Notes: generated by a model from the letters alone, not told the origin. DNA of 64,000 nt from Corynebacterium bouchesdurhonense (GCF_900078305.2 NZ_LT546028.1:814570-878569); one strand, 5' to 3'; positions 21,855 through 31,063 are shown, counted from the stretch's first letter. Translations and numbers: made by a program.

Positions 21855-22411
21855 GCGGCCACCCGGTCGAAGTGGAGCTTCCACACTGTGTCGATCTCCA
21901 TGGTGTGGTTAGCCACGCGGAAATCCTCGTTGGCGCGCTCCACGAGGTCGATGAGGTCATCCATGCTGAACGCGGGGTCCGCCGTGACCGTGAAGGTGGC
22001 GGTCGGGCGCTCACGCTCCACCGCGACGCGGCAGTCCGCTTTCTGCACCGCCTCCGTCTGCGTGAGGGCCGCGCAGGCGGCGTCGCCGAGGCGCTGGACG
22101 TTGATCACCGTCTCGCCGTGCTCTGGGTCGGCTGCCTCGATCGCGCGGTTGGAGAACGCGCGGCTGCGGATGTTCGCGAGCACGAACCAGAGGCCGAGCA
22201 GGAAGAGCACCACCGCGGTGGCGATCAGCGCGTTGATGTACCACGGGTAATTGGGCAGCTCGGTGAGCTCACCGCGGTTGAGCCGGTTGACGTACTCGCT
22301 GACGTAGGGAATGTCCCAGTACATCGCGGCCGGCAGCAGCCCGGCGAGGAGCAGCAACAGGCCGATCAGAAACACAATGAAGCGGTCAAAGAACGCCAGG
22401 GTCTTGCTCAT
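21851..22411 (-). CDS. AmaP-like alkaline shock membrane anchor protein
   Basis: A 186-aa membrane protein with two N-terminal membrane helices (FFDRFIVFLIGLLLLLAGLLPAA; NALIATAVVLFLLGLWFVL) and a cytoplasmic domain rich in charged residues. In Firmicutes AmaP anchors Asp23 at the membrane; the same arrangement with Asp23-family genes here supports that role. It is the last gene of the six-gene minus-strand operon, and its ATG overlaps the previous stop by 4 bp. A terminator follows at 21781-21821. Confidence 0.72.
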   Translation of the reverse strand: MSKTLAFFDRFIVFLIGLLLLLAGLLPAAMYWDIPYVSEYVNRLNRGELTELPNYPWYINALIATAVVLFLLGLWFVLANIRSRAFSNRAIEAADPEHGETVINVQRLGDAACAALTQTEAVQKADCRVAVERERPTATFTVTADPAFSMDDLIDLVERANEDFRVANHTMEIDTVWKLHFDRVAA

Positions 22412-23058
22412 CGGAGCTCCTCCTCTACCTGGTCGAGGTCGGTGCGGTGGGGCTCTACGGGCTGGGGTGCCGTCTGCTGCGAAGATCCCGTGCGGGGCAG
22501 CACCTTCACTGCAACAGCGGGCGGGTGAGAGAGGCGGCGCAGCTCGCGCCCCACGGCACCCTGCACTAGCTCCTCGACGTGGCCCGAGCCGTCGTCCTCC
22601 ACGGAGACGGTGACGCGCTTGCGGTCCGCCTTGGAGCGGACGCTCTCTCCGCCGACTTCGGCGCGCGCGGCGTAGGTGGACTTGCGCGCCACATCCACCG
22701 GGCGGACCCAGATGGAGGCGGGAGATTCCACCTGCATGTGCGTGCGGCCGCGGGGCATGAACGAGCTGATGATCAGCCAGAGGCCCAGAAGCGAGATGAT
22801 GATGCCTACGGTCACCGCGGCGGCATCGACCGCCCGGGTGCCGAGAAAGTCGAGCACGGGCCGCACCCAGGACGTGAACGGCTGGTCCTGGTAGTGGAAC
22901 CAGAGCTCGCGGGCGAGCAGGCCGGACAGCGCGAGGAAGGTCACGCCCACCAGGATGGTGACCCAGCGCGCGGCGGGGTTGCGGCGCGGCTCGAGGCCCG
23001 GGTGGGGGCCGAACGGGCGGTGGGCCTCGGTCTCGTGGGCGTTAGCGGGTGCGGTCAT
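22408..23058 (-). CDS. DUF6286-type membrane protein of the Asp23 operon
   Basis: A 216-aa protein with two membrane helices (WVTILVGVTFLALSGLLA, about residues 32-50, and AVTVGIIISLLGLWLIISS, about 81-99) and a C-terminal soluble part. It resembles DUF6286 proteins that travel with actinobacterial Asp23/Gls24 clusters, but I know of no biochemical function. It overlaps both neighbours (17 bp upstream, 4 bp downstream), so translation is probably coupled. Confidence 0.68.
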   Translation of the reverse strand: MTAPANAHETEAHRPFGPHPGLEPRRNPAARWVTILVGVTFLALSGLLARELWFHYQDQPFTSWVRPVLDFLGTRAVDAAAVTVGIIISLLGLWLIISSFMPRGRTHMQVESPASIWVRPVDVARKSTYAARAEVGGESVRSKADRKRVTVSVEDDGSGHVEELVQGAVGRELRRLSHPPAVAVKVLPRTGSSQQTAPQPVEPHRTDLDQVEEELR

Positions 23059-24061
23059 AGTACTTCTCCACCGGTTGGATGGTGATCTGCTTCAGCGGCT
23101 GCGGGCGCGGCGCGACGGGGTGCAGCACGGCATCCGGCTGCGGCGGGACGACGCGGCGTAGTGGCGCGGCCGGCTCGATGCGGATGGGCACGAGGGGTTG
23201 GCGCTGCACCACAACCTGCTTGAGCGGCTGCCGCGGTGGTACCACTGGCCGCGCCACGCGCACCGGGTGTTCGACCACCGGGGGGATCAGGCGGCGGGGA
23301 GGTTCCATGCGCACCGGACGCAGCGCGGCAGGGGCCGGGGTGCGCACGGGCCGCACCTCGGGTTCCCGGACCATGATCGGTACGAGCGAGCGCTCGCGCG
23401 GCGGCAGCGGCACGCGCACCGGACGCGGCGCGGGCGCCTCGGGGTGGACCAGCGGCGGCACATGACCCACAAAGCCGGAAACCCGGGGCTCGATTGGCTC
23501 CGGCGTTTCCACGCTCTCCACCGCGGGCGGTTCCGGCGTGCGGATGTGCTCGACCTCCGGCGGGGCCGGTACCACCACGTGGCGCAGGTGATCTGCGGAG
23601 GACTCCACGTCGATGGGGAGCAGGTCCTTGCGCTCCGCCACCACGGGGGAGGAGACCTCGGACGGGGTGACCAGCACAGGAACCGGCACAACGCCCGCGG
23701 TGTGGCTTGCCACGTCGTCCCACGTCACCCGGCCGCCGGCCGGGTCTGCCTCGACGTTGGCAACGTTCACCTTCACGCGGGAGACGTCCAGCCCGCAGAG
23801 GGTGCGGATGTGGGCGATAATGGTGGCCCGCACCGCGTCGGTGATCGCTGCCACGGGGGAGGGGTACGTGGTGGCGATGTCCGCCTCCACCGCCGCGGTG
23901 GCGGTGGCGCGGTCTAGGCGCACCTCCACGCGGGGGAAGCTCCGGCCCGCCAAGCCGGCGAGCTTGGCGTCCAGCGCGCGGACGCCGGGCACGGTCAGCG
24001 CAGCCGTCTCGGCGACACGCTCCACCGCTTTCTCACTGATGTGGTAAAACGATGTGTCCAT
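23042..24061 (-). CDS. Asp23/Gls24-like protein with a long Pro/Arg/Val-rich tail
   Basis: A 339-aa protein. Residues 1-115 resemble the Asp23/Gls24 fold (SEKAVERVAETAALTVPGVRALDAKL, then a VEADIATTYPSPVAAITDAVRA strand-helix pattern and VNVANVEAD). From about residue 145 to the end it is disordered and dominated by Pro, Arg and Val, with loose repeats such as PLVPIRIEP, RPVRxPxP and PLKQ(V/I)xxQ. The ATG at 24061 (MDTSFYHISEKA) overlaps the stop of the previous gene by 1 bp; a longer upstream frame is an artefact. The basic, Pro-rich tail is unusual for the family and could bind the cell wall, a membrane or a protein partner (inference). Confidence 0.7.
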   Translation of the reverse strand: MDTSFYHISEKAVERVAETAALTVPGVRALDAKLAGLAGRSFPRVEVRLDRATATAAVEADIATTYPSPVAAITDAVRATIIAHIRTLCGLDVSRVKVNVANVEADPAGGRVTWDDVASHTAGVVPVPVLVTPSEVSSPVVAERKDLLPIDVESSADHLRHVVVPAPPEVEHIRTPEPPAVESVETPEPIEPRVSGFVGHVPPLVHPEAPAPRPVRVPLPPRERSLVPIMVREPEVRPVRTPAPAALRPVRMEPPRRLIPPVVEHPVRVARPVVPPRQPLKQVVVQRQPLVPIRIEPAAPLRRVVPPQPDAVLHPVAPRPQPLKQITIQPVEKYYDRTR

Positions 24062-24261
24062 CAGCCTCGGCCCTTGCCGGACGCGGAGCTCATCAGCTGG
24101 GCGAGGTCGAGGCGCCCGTCGAGTTGGGCGCCGACGATGCCGCCGACCACGGAGAAGAGCAGCAGCCACAGCAGGCCCTGGGCGCCGCCGAAGGTGACGA
24201 AGAACGCCACAACTACGCCGATGAGGATCCCGGTGAGGGTTTTGTTAGCAAAAATGTTCAT
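24061..24261 (-). CDS. DUF2273-like small membrane protein
   Basis: A 66-aa protein with two closely spaced membrane helices (LTGILIGVVVAFFVTFGG; GLLWLLLFSVVGGIVGAQL) and a short charged C-terminus. DUF2273 proteins are routinely encoded with Asp23 and AmaP. Its TGA stop overlaps the ATG of the next gene. The 75 bp before it (24262-24335) are GC-rich with no gene seen. Confidence 0.7.
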   Translation of the reverse strand: MNIFANKTLTGILIGVVVAFFVTFGGAQGLLWLLLFSVVGGIVGAQLDGRLDLAQLMSSASGKGRG

Positions 24262-24335
24262 GTTTGCACCTAATTGCCCGATTGCCCGGCCGCGCGGGAC
24301 GCGGCGCGGGCTGAGTAGGGGAGGGAGCTAGCGGG

Positions 24336-24671
24336 CTAGTTCCCGGATGGGGATGCGGGTTGCGGCCTGGCTACGGCATCGGCCACAACCACGTCGACGA
24401 CGTCTACGCCCGCCGCGCGGGAGACTTGCTCGCGCACGCTGTCCGCCACGGCGCGCACGTCTCGCTCCGAGCTGACGTCGAACACGATGTGCACCTCGAG
24501 GCCGGATTCGTCGCCGCGGTTGGCGGCGCGGATGCCCTCGATGCGCGTGCCGGGTAGCAAGAGCGCGACCTCGCCGACGCGGCCGCCGTGGAGCCCGGCC
24601 ACGCCGGGGACGGACAGCGCGGCGTCGCGCGCCTTCTCTCCGGTCTCGCGGGTGACGGAGGCCGGCGCCAT
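24336..24671 (-). CDS. Short Asp23/Gls24-like protein
   Basis: A 111-aa protein with the family pattern RDAALSVPGVAGLHGGRVGEVALLLPG, followed by a VHIVFDVS strand and ADSVREQVSRAAGVDVVDVVVAD. It starts 2 bp after the previous stop. It is probably a paralogue of the first operon gene and a candidate partner in a hetero-oligomer at the envelope. No membrane segment is present. Confidence 0.7.
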   Translation of the reverse strand: MAPASVTRETGEKARDAALSVPGVAGLHGGRVGEVALLLPGTRIEGIRAANRGDESGLEVHIVFDVSSERDVRAVADSVREQVSRAAGVDVVDVVVADAVARPQPASPSGN

Positions 24672-24673
24672 GG

Positions 24674-25240
24674 CTACTGGCCCAGGGCCGGGTTAGCGGC
24701 CTGGTAGTTCACCGGCTCCTCGTACTGCTCGGCGTTGGTCTCCTGCTCCGGCAGGTTCACGTCGTGCACGGTGACGTCCACGCGGTCCACGATCAGGCCG
24801 GTCATGCGGGTGATGGCCACGGTGATGTTCTCGCGGATGGCGTTGGCCAGCTCGTGGATGGCCACGCCGTACTCGGCGATGATGGCAACGGCAACGTTGA
24901 CGTGGCCGTCCTCGACCGCCACGTTCACGCCCTGCTGCACGTTGGTGGAGGAGGTGAAGGACTCGCGCACCGCGCCCCACATGCGGGCGGCGCCGCCACC
25001 GAGGTTGTGCACGCCGGACACCTCGCGCGCGGCGATGCCGGCGATCTTGCCCACAACGTTGTCGTCGATGGTGGTGGTGCCGTGGTCGGTCTCGAGGTTC
25101 TCGTTGCGCGGGCGCAGCTGCTCCGGCTCGACGGCGGAGGAGGTGGAGGCCGCCGGGGCGGAGGTGTTCGCCGAGGTCGCAGCGGTGTTAGCGGCGGTGG
25201 TGTCGTTCTCGCGGTTGGTGTTCGGGGTGTTGTTAGCCAT
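24674..25240 (-). CDS. Asp23/Gls24 family envelope stress response protein
   Basis: A 188-aa protein and the first gene of the operon. An Asn/Thr/Ala-rich disordered N-terminus (about residues 1-45) precedes the Asp23 domain: TTTIDDNVVGKIAGIAAREVSGVHNLGG, VAVEDGHVNVAVAIIAEYG, ELANAIRENITVAITRMTG and VDRVDVTVHDVNLP. A classic GAAAGGA ribosome binding site lies before the ATG at 25240. In Staphylococcus, Asp23 forms filaments at the membrane through AmaP and affects cell-wall stress; the same is only inferred here. Confidence 0.85.
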   Translation of the reverse strand: MANNTPNTNRENDTTAANTAATSANTSAPAASTSSAVEPEQLRPRNENLETDHGTTTIDDNVVGKIAGIAAREVSGVHNLGGGAARMWGAVRESFTSSTNVQQGVNVAVEDGHVNVAVAIIAEYGVAIHELANAIRENITVAITRMTGLIVDRVDVTVHDVNLPEQETNAEQYEEPVNYQAANPALGQ

Positions 25241-25338
25241 GATGGTCCTTTCGTGGATGGGCCGTGGATAGCGGCGTGCCCGCCGAGCGGGCGCACGCGA
25301 CCAATCGTACCCGGTTTCGCCCTACCTGGGAGGGGCTG

Positions 25339-25352
25339 TTGCTTTTCGACGC
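25339..25352 (-). repeat. 14-bp motif copy (exact), upstream of rpsJ
   Basis: TTGCTTTTCGACGC, flanked by GGGGC before and CCC after. It is the left arm of an inverted pair with 25380-25393. Confidence 0.87.
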
Positions 25353-25379
25353 TTCCCTGCGACGTGTTGCTCAACGCGA

Positions 25380-25393
25380 ACGTCGAAAAGCAA
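25380..25393 (+). repeat. 14-bp motif copy (13/14), upstream of rpsJ
   Basis: ACGTCGAAAAGCAA. It can pair with 25339-25352 across a 27-nt loop that itself contains a degenerate TTGCTCAACGC. Confidence 0.82.
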
Positions 25394-25823
25394 AGCTTGC
25401 AATACTTTCCGCGGTGTGCTTAACTACTCGGGTTGCTTTGACATGGCCCGCCTCGAGCGGGCGGTGGTGAAGCGACCATGACACCTTCGGATGAAGGCTC
25501 CGCGGAAGCGGAACCGGCGAGGGCCATGGCAAATAAACAGCGGCAGTACGCGAGGGTCACGCACCCTTCCGAGCCTGACACCCGGCGCCCACCGTGCGCG
25601 CTAGGCGGAAGCACTGATGTACGCGCTTGTTTGCGCCGTGCCCACCTTCCGGAACCGTCATGGCAGTCATAACGACACTGGCGTTGAGCCAAGGGCCCAG
25701 CCCGGACAACGTTATAGAGAAACTAGAAGCTACAACCCCACCGCTTCGCGCTCGTTCCACTCACTCGAGGTTCGCTCGAGCGGGGCGAGAGGCTGAACGT
25801 GGGGATGCGAGGAAGAGGTAAGC

Positions 25824-26129
25824 GTGGCGGGACAGAAGATCCGCATCAGGCTCAAGGCCTACGACCACGAGGCGATCGACGCATCCGCGAAGAAGATCGT
25901 CGAGACGGTCACCCGCACGGGTGCCCGCGTCGTTGGACCGGTGCCGTTGCCCACCGAAAAGAACGTGTACGCCGTTATTCGTTCTCCCCACAAGTACAAG
26001 GATTCTCGCGAGCACTTCGAGATGCGCACGCACAAGCGCCTCATCGATATTCTCGATCCGACGCCGAAGACCGTCGACGCGCTCATGCGCATCGACCTCC
26101 CGGCCAGCGTTGACGTGAACATCCAGTAA
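25824..26129 (+). CDS. rpsJ: 30S ribosomal protein S10
   Basis: 101 aa from a GTG at 25824 ([20 protein letters not shown]). It has the conserved loop [20 protein letters not shown], which is shared with NusE function in antitermination. It is the first gene of the S10 operon, and GAGGAAGAGG lies upstream. Confidence 0.97.
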   Translation: MAGQKIRIRLKAYDHEAIDASAKKIVETVTRTGARVVGPVPLPTEKNVYAVIRSPHKYKDSREHFEMRTHKRLIDILDPTPKTVDALMRIDLPASVDVNIQ

Positions 26130-26170
26130 TCACCAGAGATTCCCGACTGTTAGTAGTGGAGAACTGATAC

Positions 26171-26827
26171 ATGTCTGACAACCAGATGAAGGGCATTCTG
26201 GGCAAGAAGATCGGCATGACCCAGATCTTCGACGAGGAGAACCGAGTGATTCCGGTGACCGTCGTCGAGGCTGGTCCGTGCGTGGTCACCCAGATCCGTA
26301 CCCCCGAGACCGATGGCTACTCCGCCATCCAGATCGCTTACGGCGACGTTGATCCCCGTAAGACCAAGAAGCCGCAGGCCGGCCACTTCAAGAAGGCCGG
26401 CGTGAACCCGCGCCGCTACGTCGCTGAGATCCGCATGGACGACACCTCGGAGTACGAGGTGGGCCAGGAGTACAACGCGACCATCTTCGACGGCGACGTG
26501 TTCGTCGACGTGGTTGGCACCACCAAGGGCAAGGGCTACGCCGGCGCAATGAAGCGCCACGGCTTCGCCGGCCAGGGCGCCTCCCACGGTAACCAGGCAG
26601 CCCACCGCCGCGTCGGCGGCATCGGCGCCTGCGCCACCCCGGCCCGCGTTTTCAAGGGCACCCGGATGGCCGGCCGCATGGGCGGTAACCGCGTTACTAC
26701 CCAGAACCTGAAGATCCAACGCATCGACGGCGACAACAACCTGATCCTGATCAAGGGTGCCATCCCCGGCGCCAAGGGCAGCGTTGTTACCGTCAAGACC
26801 GCAGTGAAGGGCGGTGCTCACGCATGA
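26171..26827 (+). CDS. rplC: 50S ribosomal protein L3
   Basis: Early-assembly 23S rRNA-binding protein near the peptidyl transferase centre, 218 aa. The signature region is [22 protein letters not shown], with the Gln of GNQAAHRR where L3 can be methylated. It overlaps rplD by 4 bp (ATGA). Confidence 0.97.
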   Translation: MSDNQMKGILGKKIGMTQIFDEENRVIPVTVVEAGPCVVTQIRTPETDGYSAIQIAYGDVDPRKTKKPQAGHFKKAGVNPRRYVAEIRMDDTSEYEVGQEYNATIFDGDVFVDVVGTTKGKGYAGAMKRHGFAGQGASHGNQAAHRRVGGIGACATPARVFKGTRMAGRMGGNRVTTQNLKIQRIDGDNNLILIKGAIPGAKGSVVTVKTAVKGGAHA

Positions 26828-27498
26828 CGAACCTGACGCTTGACGTCCACACCGCAGACGGGAAGACCAACGGTTCCGTCGAGCTTCCGGCAGAGTGGTT
26901 TGACCGCGAAGCTTCCATCCCCCTGATGCACCAGGTGGTCACCGCTCAGCTGGCGGCCGCTCGTCAGGGCACCCACGCCACCAAGACCCGCGGCATGGTC
27001 AGCGGTGGCGGCAAGAAGCCGTTCCGCCAGAAGGGCACCGGCCGCGCCCGCCAGGGCTCGACCCGCGCGCCGCACTTCACCGGCGGCGGCACCGTCCACG
27101 GTCCGCAGCCGCGTTCCTACGCGCAGCGGACCCCCAAGAAGATGATCAAGGCCGCCCTCGCGGGCGCCTTGACCGACCGCGCCCGCGGCGGCCGCATCCA
27201 CGTGGTTGAGGAGCTCGTGCCGGGCCAGACCCCGTCCACGAAGTCCGCGCGCGCGTTCATCGAGCGACTGTCCGACCGCAAGTCCGTGCTGCTGGTGGTT
27301 GGCCGTGAGGATCTCAACTCCCGCCTCTCCGCAAGGAACCTGCCGGGCGTGAACATCCTTGAGCCTTCCCAGCTGAACACGTACGACGTGCTCAACGCCG
27401 ACGACGTTGTGTTCTCGGTCGAAGCGCTGCACACCTTCATTAACCGCGGCAGCGAGAACGCCGTTCTCGCCGGCGCCAACGCGGAGGAGGAGAAGTAA
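26824..27498 (+). CDS. rplD: 50S ribosomal protein L4
   Basis: 224 aa. The extended exit-tunnel loop [21 protein letters not shown] lies at about residues 60-80. L4 regulates the S10 operon in E. coli; no matching leader is proven here. It is immediately followed by rplW. Confidence 0.96.
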   Translation: MTNLTLDVHTADGKTNGSVELPAEWFDREASIPLMHQVVTAQLAAARQGTHATKTRGMVSGGGKKPFRQKGTGRARQGSTRAPHFTGGGTVHGPQPRSYAQRTPKKMIKAALAGALTDRARGGRIHVVEELVPGQTPSTKSARAFIERLSDRKSVLLVVGREDLNSRLSARNLPGVNILEPSQLNTYDVLNADDVVFSVEALHTFINRGSENAVLAGANAEEEK

Positions 27499-27804
27499 AT
27501 GGCTAAGACCGCGAATCCGCGCGACATCATCATCGCCCCGGTCCTCTCCGAGAAGACCTACACGCTGATGGAGCAGAACACGTACACGTTCTTCGTGGAC
27601 CCGTCTGCCAACAAGACCCAGATCAAGATCGCCGTGGAAGAGATCTTCGGCGTCGACGTCGCTTCGGTGAACACCACCAACCGCGAGGGTAAGCGCAAGC
27701 GCTCCCGCACCGGCTTTGGTAAGCGCAAGGACACCAAGCGCGCCTACGTCACTCTCCGCGAGGGCAGCGACTCCATCGACATCTTCGGCGGCGCGACGGC
27801 CTAG
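27499..27804 (+). CDS. rplW: 50S ribosomal protein L23
   Basis: 101 aa. Tunnel-exit protein that docks signal recognition particle and trigger factor. It contains [20 protein letters not shown] and the basic loop [13 protein letters not shown]. It starts on the base after the rplD stop. Confidence 0.97.
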   Translation: MAKTANPRDIIIAPVLSEKTYTLMEQNTYTFFVDPSANKTQIKIAVEEIFGVDVASVNTTNREGKRKRSRTGFGKRKDTKRAYVTLREGSDSIDIFGGATA

Positions 27805-27845
27805 GGCCGTCGCCTCTATGAAGAGACGATAGAAAAGGACACACT

Positions 27846-28679
27846 ATGGCTATTCGTAAGTACAAGCCGACAACCCCGGGTCGCCGCAACAGCTCTGTTT
27901 CCCAGTTCGACGAGATCACTCGTTCCGAGCCGGAGAAGTCCCTGCTGCGCCCGCTCCCGAAGAAGGGTGGCCGCAACACGCACGGCCACATCACCACGCG
28001 CCACCGCGGCGGCGGCCACAAGCGTCGCTACCGCGTGATCGACTTCCGTCGTTCGGACAAGGACGGCGTGCTGGCCAAGGTCGCCCACATCGAGTACGAC
28101 CCGAACCGCACCGCCAACATCGCGCTGCTGCACTACTACGACGGTGAGAAGCGCTACATCATCGCGCCGAAGGGCCTGACCCAGGGCACCGTCGTCGAGT
28201 CCGGCCCGAACGCCGACATCAAGGTGGGGAACAACCTGCCGCTGCGCAACATCCCCACCGGTACCACCATCCACGCCGTGGAGCTGAAGCCGGGCGCGGG
28301 CGCCAAGCTCGCCCGTTCCGCAGGCACGTCCATCCAGCTTCTGGGTAAGGAGGGCAACTACGCCGTGCTGCGTATGCCGTCCTCCGAGATCCGCCGCGTG
28401 GACATCCGCTGCCGTGCAACCGTTGGTGAGGTGGGCAACGCCGACCAGATCAACATCCGCTGGGGTAAGGCTGGCCGCATGCGTTGGAAGGGCTGGCGCC
28501 CGACCGTTCGTGGTGTGGTTATGAACCCGGTCGACCACCCGCACGGTGGTGGTGAGGGTAAGACCTCCGGTGGCCGCCACCCGGTTTCGCCGTGGGGCCA
28601 GAAGGAAGGCCGCACCCGCAACCCGAACCGTTACTCGAACAACATGATCGTGCGCCGTCGTCGCACGAAGAAGCGCTAA
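27846..28679 (+). CDS. rplB: 50S ribosomal protein L2
   Basis: 277 aa. Highly conserved protein near the peptidyl transferase centre. The C-terminal [13 protein letters not shown] contains the conserved His residue. AAAGGA lies about 7 nt before the ATG, and the 41-bp gap after rplW has no terminator. Confidence 0.98.
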   Translation: MAIRKYKPTTPGRRNSSVSQFDEITRSEPEKSLLRPLPKKGGRNTHGHITTRHRGGGHKRRYRVIDFRRSDKDGVLAKVAHIEYDPNRTANIALLHYYDGEKRYIIAPKGLTQGTVVESGPNADIKVGNNLPLRNIPTGTTIHAVELKPGAGAKLARSAGTSIQLLGKEGNYAVLRMPSSEIRRVDIRCRATVGEVGNADQINIRWGKAGRMRWKGWRPTVRGVVMNPVDHPHGGGEGKTSGGRHPVSPWGQKEGRTRNPNRYSNNMIVRRRRTKKR

Positions 28680-28695
28680 GAGGAGGTAAGTCAAC

Positions 28696-28971
28696 ATGCC
28701 ACGCAGCCTGAAGAAGGGCCCGTTCGTCGATGAGCACCTCCTCAACAAGGTGGATGCTCAGAACGAGGCCGGCACCAAGCAGGTTATTAAGACCTGGTCT
28801 CGCCGCTCGACCATTCTCCCCGACTTCATCGGTCACACCTTCGCCGTCCACGACGGCCGCAAGCACGTGCCGGTGTTCGTCGACGAGTCCATGGTCGGCC
28901 ACAAGCTCGGTGAGTTCGCACCAACCAAGACCTTCAAGGGTCACGTTAAGGAACAGAAGGGACGTCGATAA
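28696..28971 (+). CDS. rpsS: 30S ribosomal protein S19
   Basis: 91 aa. It starts [16 protein letters not shown] and has the [12 protein letters not shown]-terminal signature. GAGGTAAG lies upstream. Its stop codon is part of a 14-bp motif copy that runs into the rplV start codon. Confidence 0.97.
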   Translation: MPRSLKKGPFVDEHLLNKVDAQNEAGTKQVIKTWSRRSTILPDFIGHTFAVHDGRKHVPVFVDESMVGHKLGEFAPTKTFKGHVKEQKGRR

Positions 28972-28975
28972 GCAA
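28962..28975 (+). repeat. 14-bp motif copy (13/14) spanning rpsS stop and rplV start
   Basis: ACGTCGATAAGCAA. The TAA inside is the rpsS stop and the last A begins the rplV ATG. It may be partly a coincidence of conserved coding sequence (Arg-Arg-stop). Confidence 0.6.
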
Positions 28976-29334
28976 TGGCTGACACGATCACCACTGCATC
29001 TGCGACGGCCAAGTTCGTCCGTACTTCCCCGATGAAGGCCCGCCGCGTGCTGGCTCTCGTCCGCGGCAAGTCCGTCTCCGAGGCCCTCGCAATTCTGAAG
29101 TACGCTCCGCAGGACGCCGCCAAGCCGGTGGCCAAGGTTGTCGCTTCCGCGGCAGCCAACGCAGAGAACAACTTCGGCCTGGACCCGCGCACGCTCGTCA
29201 TCTCCGAATGCTGGGCGAACGAGGGGCCGACCATGCGCCGCTACCAGCCGCGCGCCCAGGGCCGCGCCTTCCAGATCCGGAAGCGCACCTCCCACATCAC
29301 CGTTGTTGTCGAGTCCGAGGAAGGGGCTAAGTAA
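28975..29334 (+). CDS. rplV: 50S ribosomal protein L22
   Basis: 119 aa. Exit-tunnel protein. It contains [17 protein letters not shown] and the beta-hairpin [21 protein letters not shown], whose tip region is the site of macrolide-resistance changes in other species. It overlaps rpsC by one base (TAATG). Confidence 0.97.
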   Translation: MADTITTASATAKFVRTSPMKARRVLALVRGKSVSEALAILKYAPQDAAKPVAKVVASAAANAENNFGLDPRTLVISECWANEGPTMRRYQPRAQGRAFQIRKRTSHITVVVESEEGAK

Positions 29335-30086
29335 TGGGCCAGAAAATTCACCCACACGGCCTGCGCCTGGGTATCACTTCTGACTGGAAGTCCCACTGGT
29401 ACGCCGACAAGAACTACGCCGACTACGTCGCCGAGGACATCAAGATCCGGGAGTACCTGGAGAAGAACCTCGAGCGCGCCGGCATCGCCGATGTGGTTAT
29501 CGAGCGCACCCGCGACCGCGTCCGCGTTGACATCCACACCGCCCGCCCGGGCATTGTGATCGGCCGCCGCGGTGCTGAGGCCGACCGTATCCGCCGTGAG
29601 CTGGAGAAGCTCACCGGCAAGATGGTCGCCCTCAACATCCTCGAGGTCAAGAACGTCGACGCCAACGCGACCCTGGTCGCGCAGTCCGTTGCGGAGCAGC
29701 TTGTGAACCGCGTGGCGTTCCGCCGCGCGATGCGCAAGGCTATCCAGTCCGCAATGCGCAACCCGCAGGTCAAGGGCATCAAGATCATGACCTCTGGCCG
29801 CCTGGGTGGCGCCGAGATGTCCCGTGTCGAGCGCTACCACGAAGGCCGTGTGCCCCTGCACACCCTGCGTGCGGAGATCGACTACGGCACGGCAGAAGCA
29901 CACACCACCTTCGGCGTCATCGGCGTCAAGGTGTGGATCTACAAGGGCGATGTCGTTGGTGGCGTCCGCGAGTCCGAGCTCAACGCACCGAGCAACGACC
30001 GCCGCGGCCGCGGTGACCGCGACCGCCGCCCGCGCCGCGGCGGCCAGCGCCGCCAGCAGCGCGCTGACCAGAAGCAGGAGGGCTAA
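29334..30086 (+). CDS. rpsC: 30S ribosomal protein S3
   Basis: 250 aa. mRNA-entry protein. It begins [20 protein letters not shown] and has a KH domain with [16 protein letters not shown]. The C-terminal tail (about residues 220-250) is a disordered Arg/Gly-rich extension, common in actinobacterial S3 and absent from E. coli S3 (233 aa). Confidence 0.97.
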   Translation: MGQKIHPHGLRLGITSDWKSHWYADKNYADYVAEDIKIREYLEKNLERAGIADVVIERTRDRVRVDIHTARPGIVIGRRGAEADRIRRELEKLTGKMVALNILEVKNVDANATLVAQSVAEQLVNRVAFRRAMRKAIQSAMRNPQVKGIKIMTSGRLGGAEMSRVERYHEGRVPLHTLRAEIDYGTAEAHTTFGVIGVKVWIYKGDVVGGVRESELNAPSNDRRGRGDRDRRPRRGGQRRQQRADQKQEG

Positions 30087-30088
30087 GC

Positions 30089-30505
30089 ATGCTTATTCCT
30101 AAGCGCGTGAAGTACCGCCGCCAGCACCGCCCGGGCCGTTCCGGCGTGTCCAAGGGCGGCAACAAGATCACCTTCGGTGACTACGGCCTGCAGGCTCTCG
30201 AGCCGGCCTACATCACCAACCGCCAGATCGAGTCCGCTCGTATCGCCATCAACCGCCACGTCAAGCGCGGCGGCAAGGTGTGGATCAACATCTTCCCGGA
30301 CCGCCCGCTGACCCAGAAGCCGCTCGGCGTGCGTATGGGTTCCGGTAAGGGCCCGGTGGAGAAGTGGGTGGCCAACGTGAAGCCCGGCCGCATCCTCTTC
30401 GAGATGTCCTACCCGAACGAAGAGGTCGCCTTGGAGGCACTGCGCCGCGCCGGCGCCAAGCTTCCTTGCAAGGTCCGCGTGATCAAGAAGGAGGACCAGT
30501 TCTAA
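30089..30505 (+). CDS. rplP: 50S ribosomal protein L16
   Basis: 138 aa. It starts [16 protein letters not shown] and carries [19 protein letters not shown] (residues 71-89). It overlaps rpmC by one base. Confidence 0.97.
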   Translation: MLIPKRVKYRRQHRPGRSGVSKGGNKITFGDYGLQALEPAYITNRQIESARIAINRHVKRGGKVWINIFPDRPLTQKPLGVRMGSGKGPVEKWVANVKPGRILFEMSYPNEEVALEALRRAGAKLPCKVRVIKKEDQF

Positions 30506-30744
30506 TGGCTGCCGGTACCCCCGCATCCGAATTCCGCGAGCTCAACGACGACGAGCTGCGCACCCGCCTGTCCGAGGCGAAGGAAGAGCTGTTCAACCTG
30601 CGCTTCCAGCTCGCCACCGGGCAGCTGACCAACAACCGCCGCATCTCCACCGTGAAGCGCGACATCGCACGCATCTACACCGTGCTGCGCGAGCGCGAGC
30701 TCGGCCTGTCCGTTGTCCCCGAGTCCACGGGAGCTGAGGCGTAA
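30505..30744 (+). CDS. rpmC: 50S ribosomal protein L29
   Basis: 79 aa. A two-helix protein at the tunnel exit with the [21 protein letters not shown] and [16 protein letters not shown] motifs. The ATG at 30505 overlaps the rplP stop (TAATG); a longer upstream frame is ignored because it lies inside rplP. Confidence 0.96.
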   Translation: MAAGTPASEFRELNDDELRTRLSEAKEELFNLRFQLATGQLTNNRRISTVKRDIARIYTVLRERELGLSVVPESTGAEA

Positions 30745-30746
30745 CC

Positions 30747-31037
30747 ATGACTGAGGCAAACGTGACTGAGAACCAGAACAAGAAGGAAAAGGGCCTGCAG
30801 AAGCGCCGCCGCGGCTACGTCGTGTCCGACAAGATGGACAAGACCATCGTGGTCGAGGTGGAGGACCGCAAGTCCCACCCGCTGTACGGCAAGATTGTCC
30901 GCACCACCAAGCGCGTGAAGGCTCACGACGAGCAGAACATCGCTGGTGTCGGCGACCTCGTCCACATCGAGGAGACGCGTCCGCTGTCCAAGGACAAGCA
31001 CTTCCGTCTCGTGGACATCATCGAGAAGGCTCGTTAA
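30747..31037 (+). CDS. rpsQ: 30S ribosomal protein S17
   Basis: 96 aa. Primary 16S rRNA-binding protein with [17 protein letters not shown] and [22 protein letters not shown] terminator follows, so the S10 operon ends here. rplN, which usually follows, is displaced by about 11 kb. Confidence 0.97.
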   Translation: MTEANVTENQNKKEKGLQKRRRGYVVSDKMDKTIVVEVEDRKSHPLYGKIVRTTKRVKAHDEQNIAGVGDLVHIEETRPLSKDKHFRLVDIIEKAR

Positions 31038-31042
31038 GCACT

Positions 31043-31056
31043 CCGCTTTTCGACGC
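31043..31056 (-). repeat. 14-bp motif variant (12/14), rpsQ 3' side
   Basis: CCGCTTTTCGACGC, 5 nt after the rpsQ stop and just before the terminator. Confidence 0.6.
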
Positions 31057-31063
31057 ATCCTCG

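Larger units (their letters stand above)
25241..25823. other. 583-bp divergent control region between Asp23 operon and rpsJ
   Basis: No convincing gene is present. It must hold the promoters of the minus-strand Asp23 operon (a possible -10 TACGAT at 25304-25309, minus strand) and of the rpsJ operon (a possible -10 TATAGA at 25713-25718 with no good -35). It also contains two inverted copies of the 14-bp motif (25339-25352 and 25380-25393) and several short inverted repeats such as CCCGCC/GGCGGG. The roughly 100 bp before rpsJ are probably its leader. Confidence 0.6.

Noticed and set aside
25478-25672. A short ORF (64 aa) in the rpsJ upstream gap
   Set aside because: It has no ribosome binding site, codon use unlike neighbouring genes, and no recognisable feature; it is better read as control DNA.
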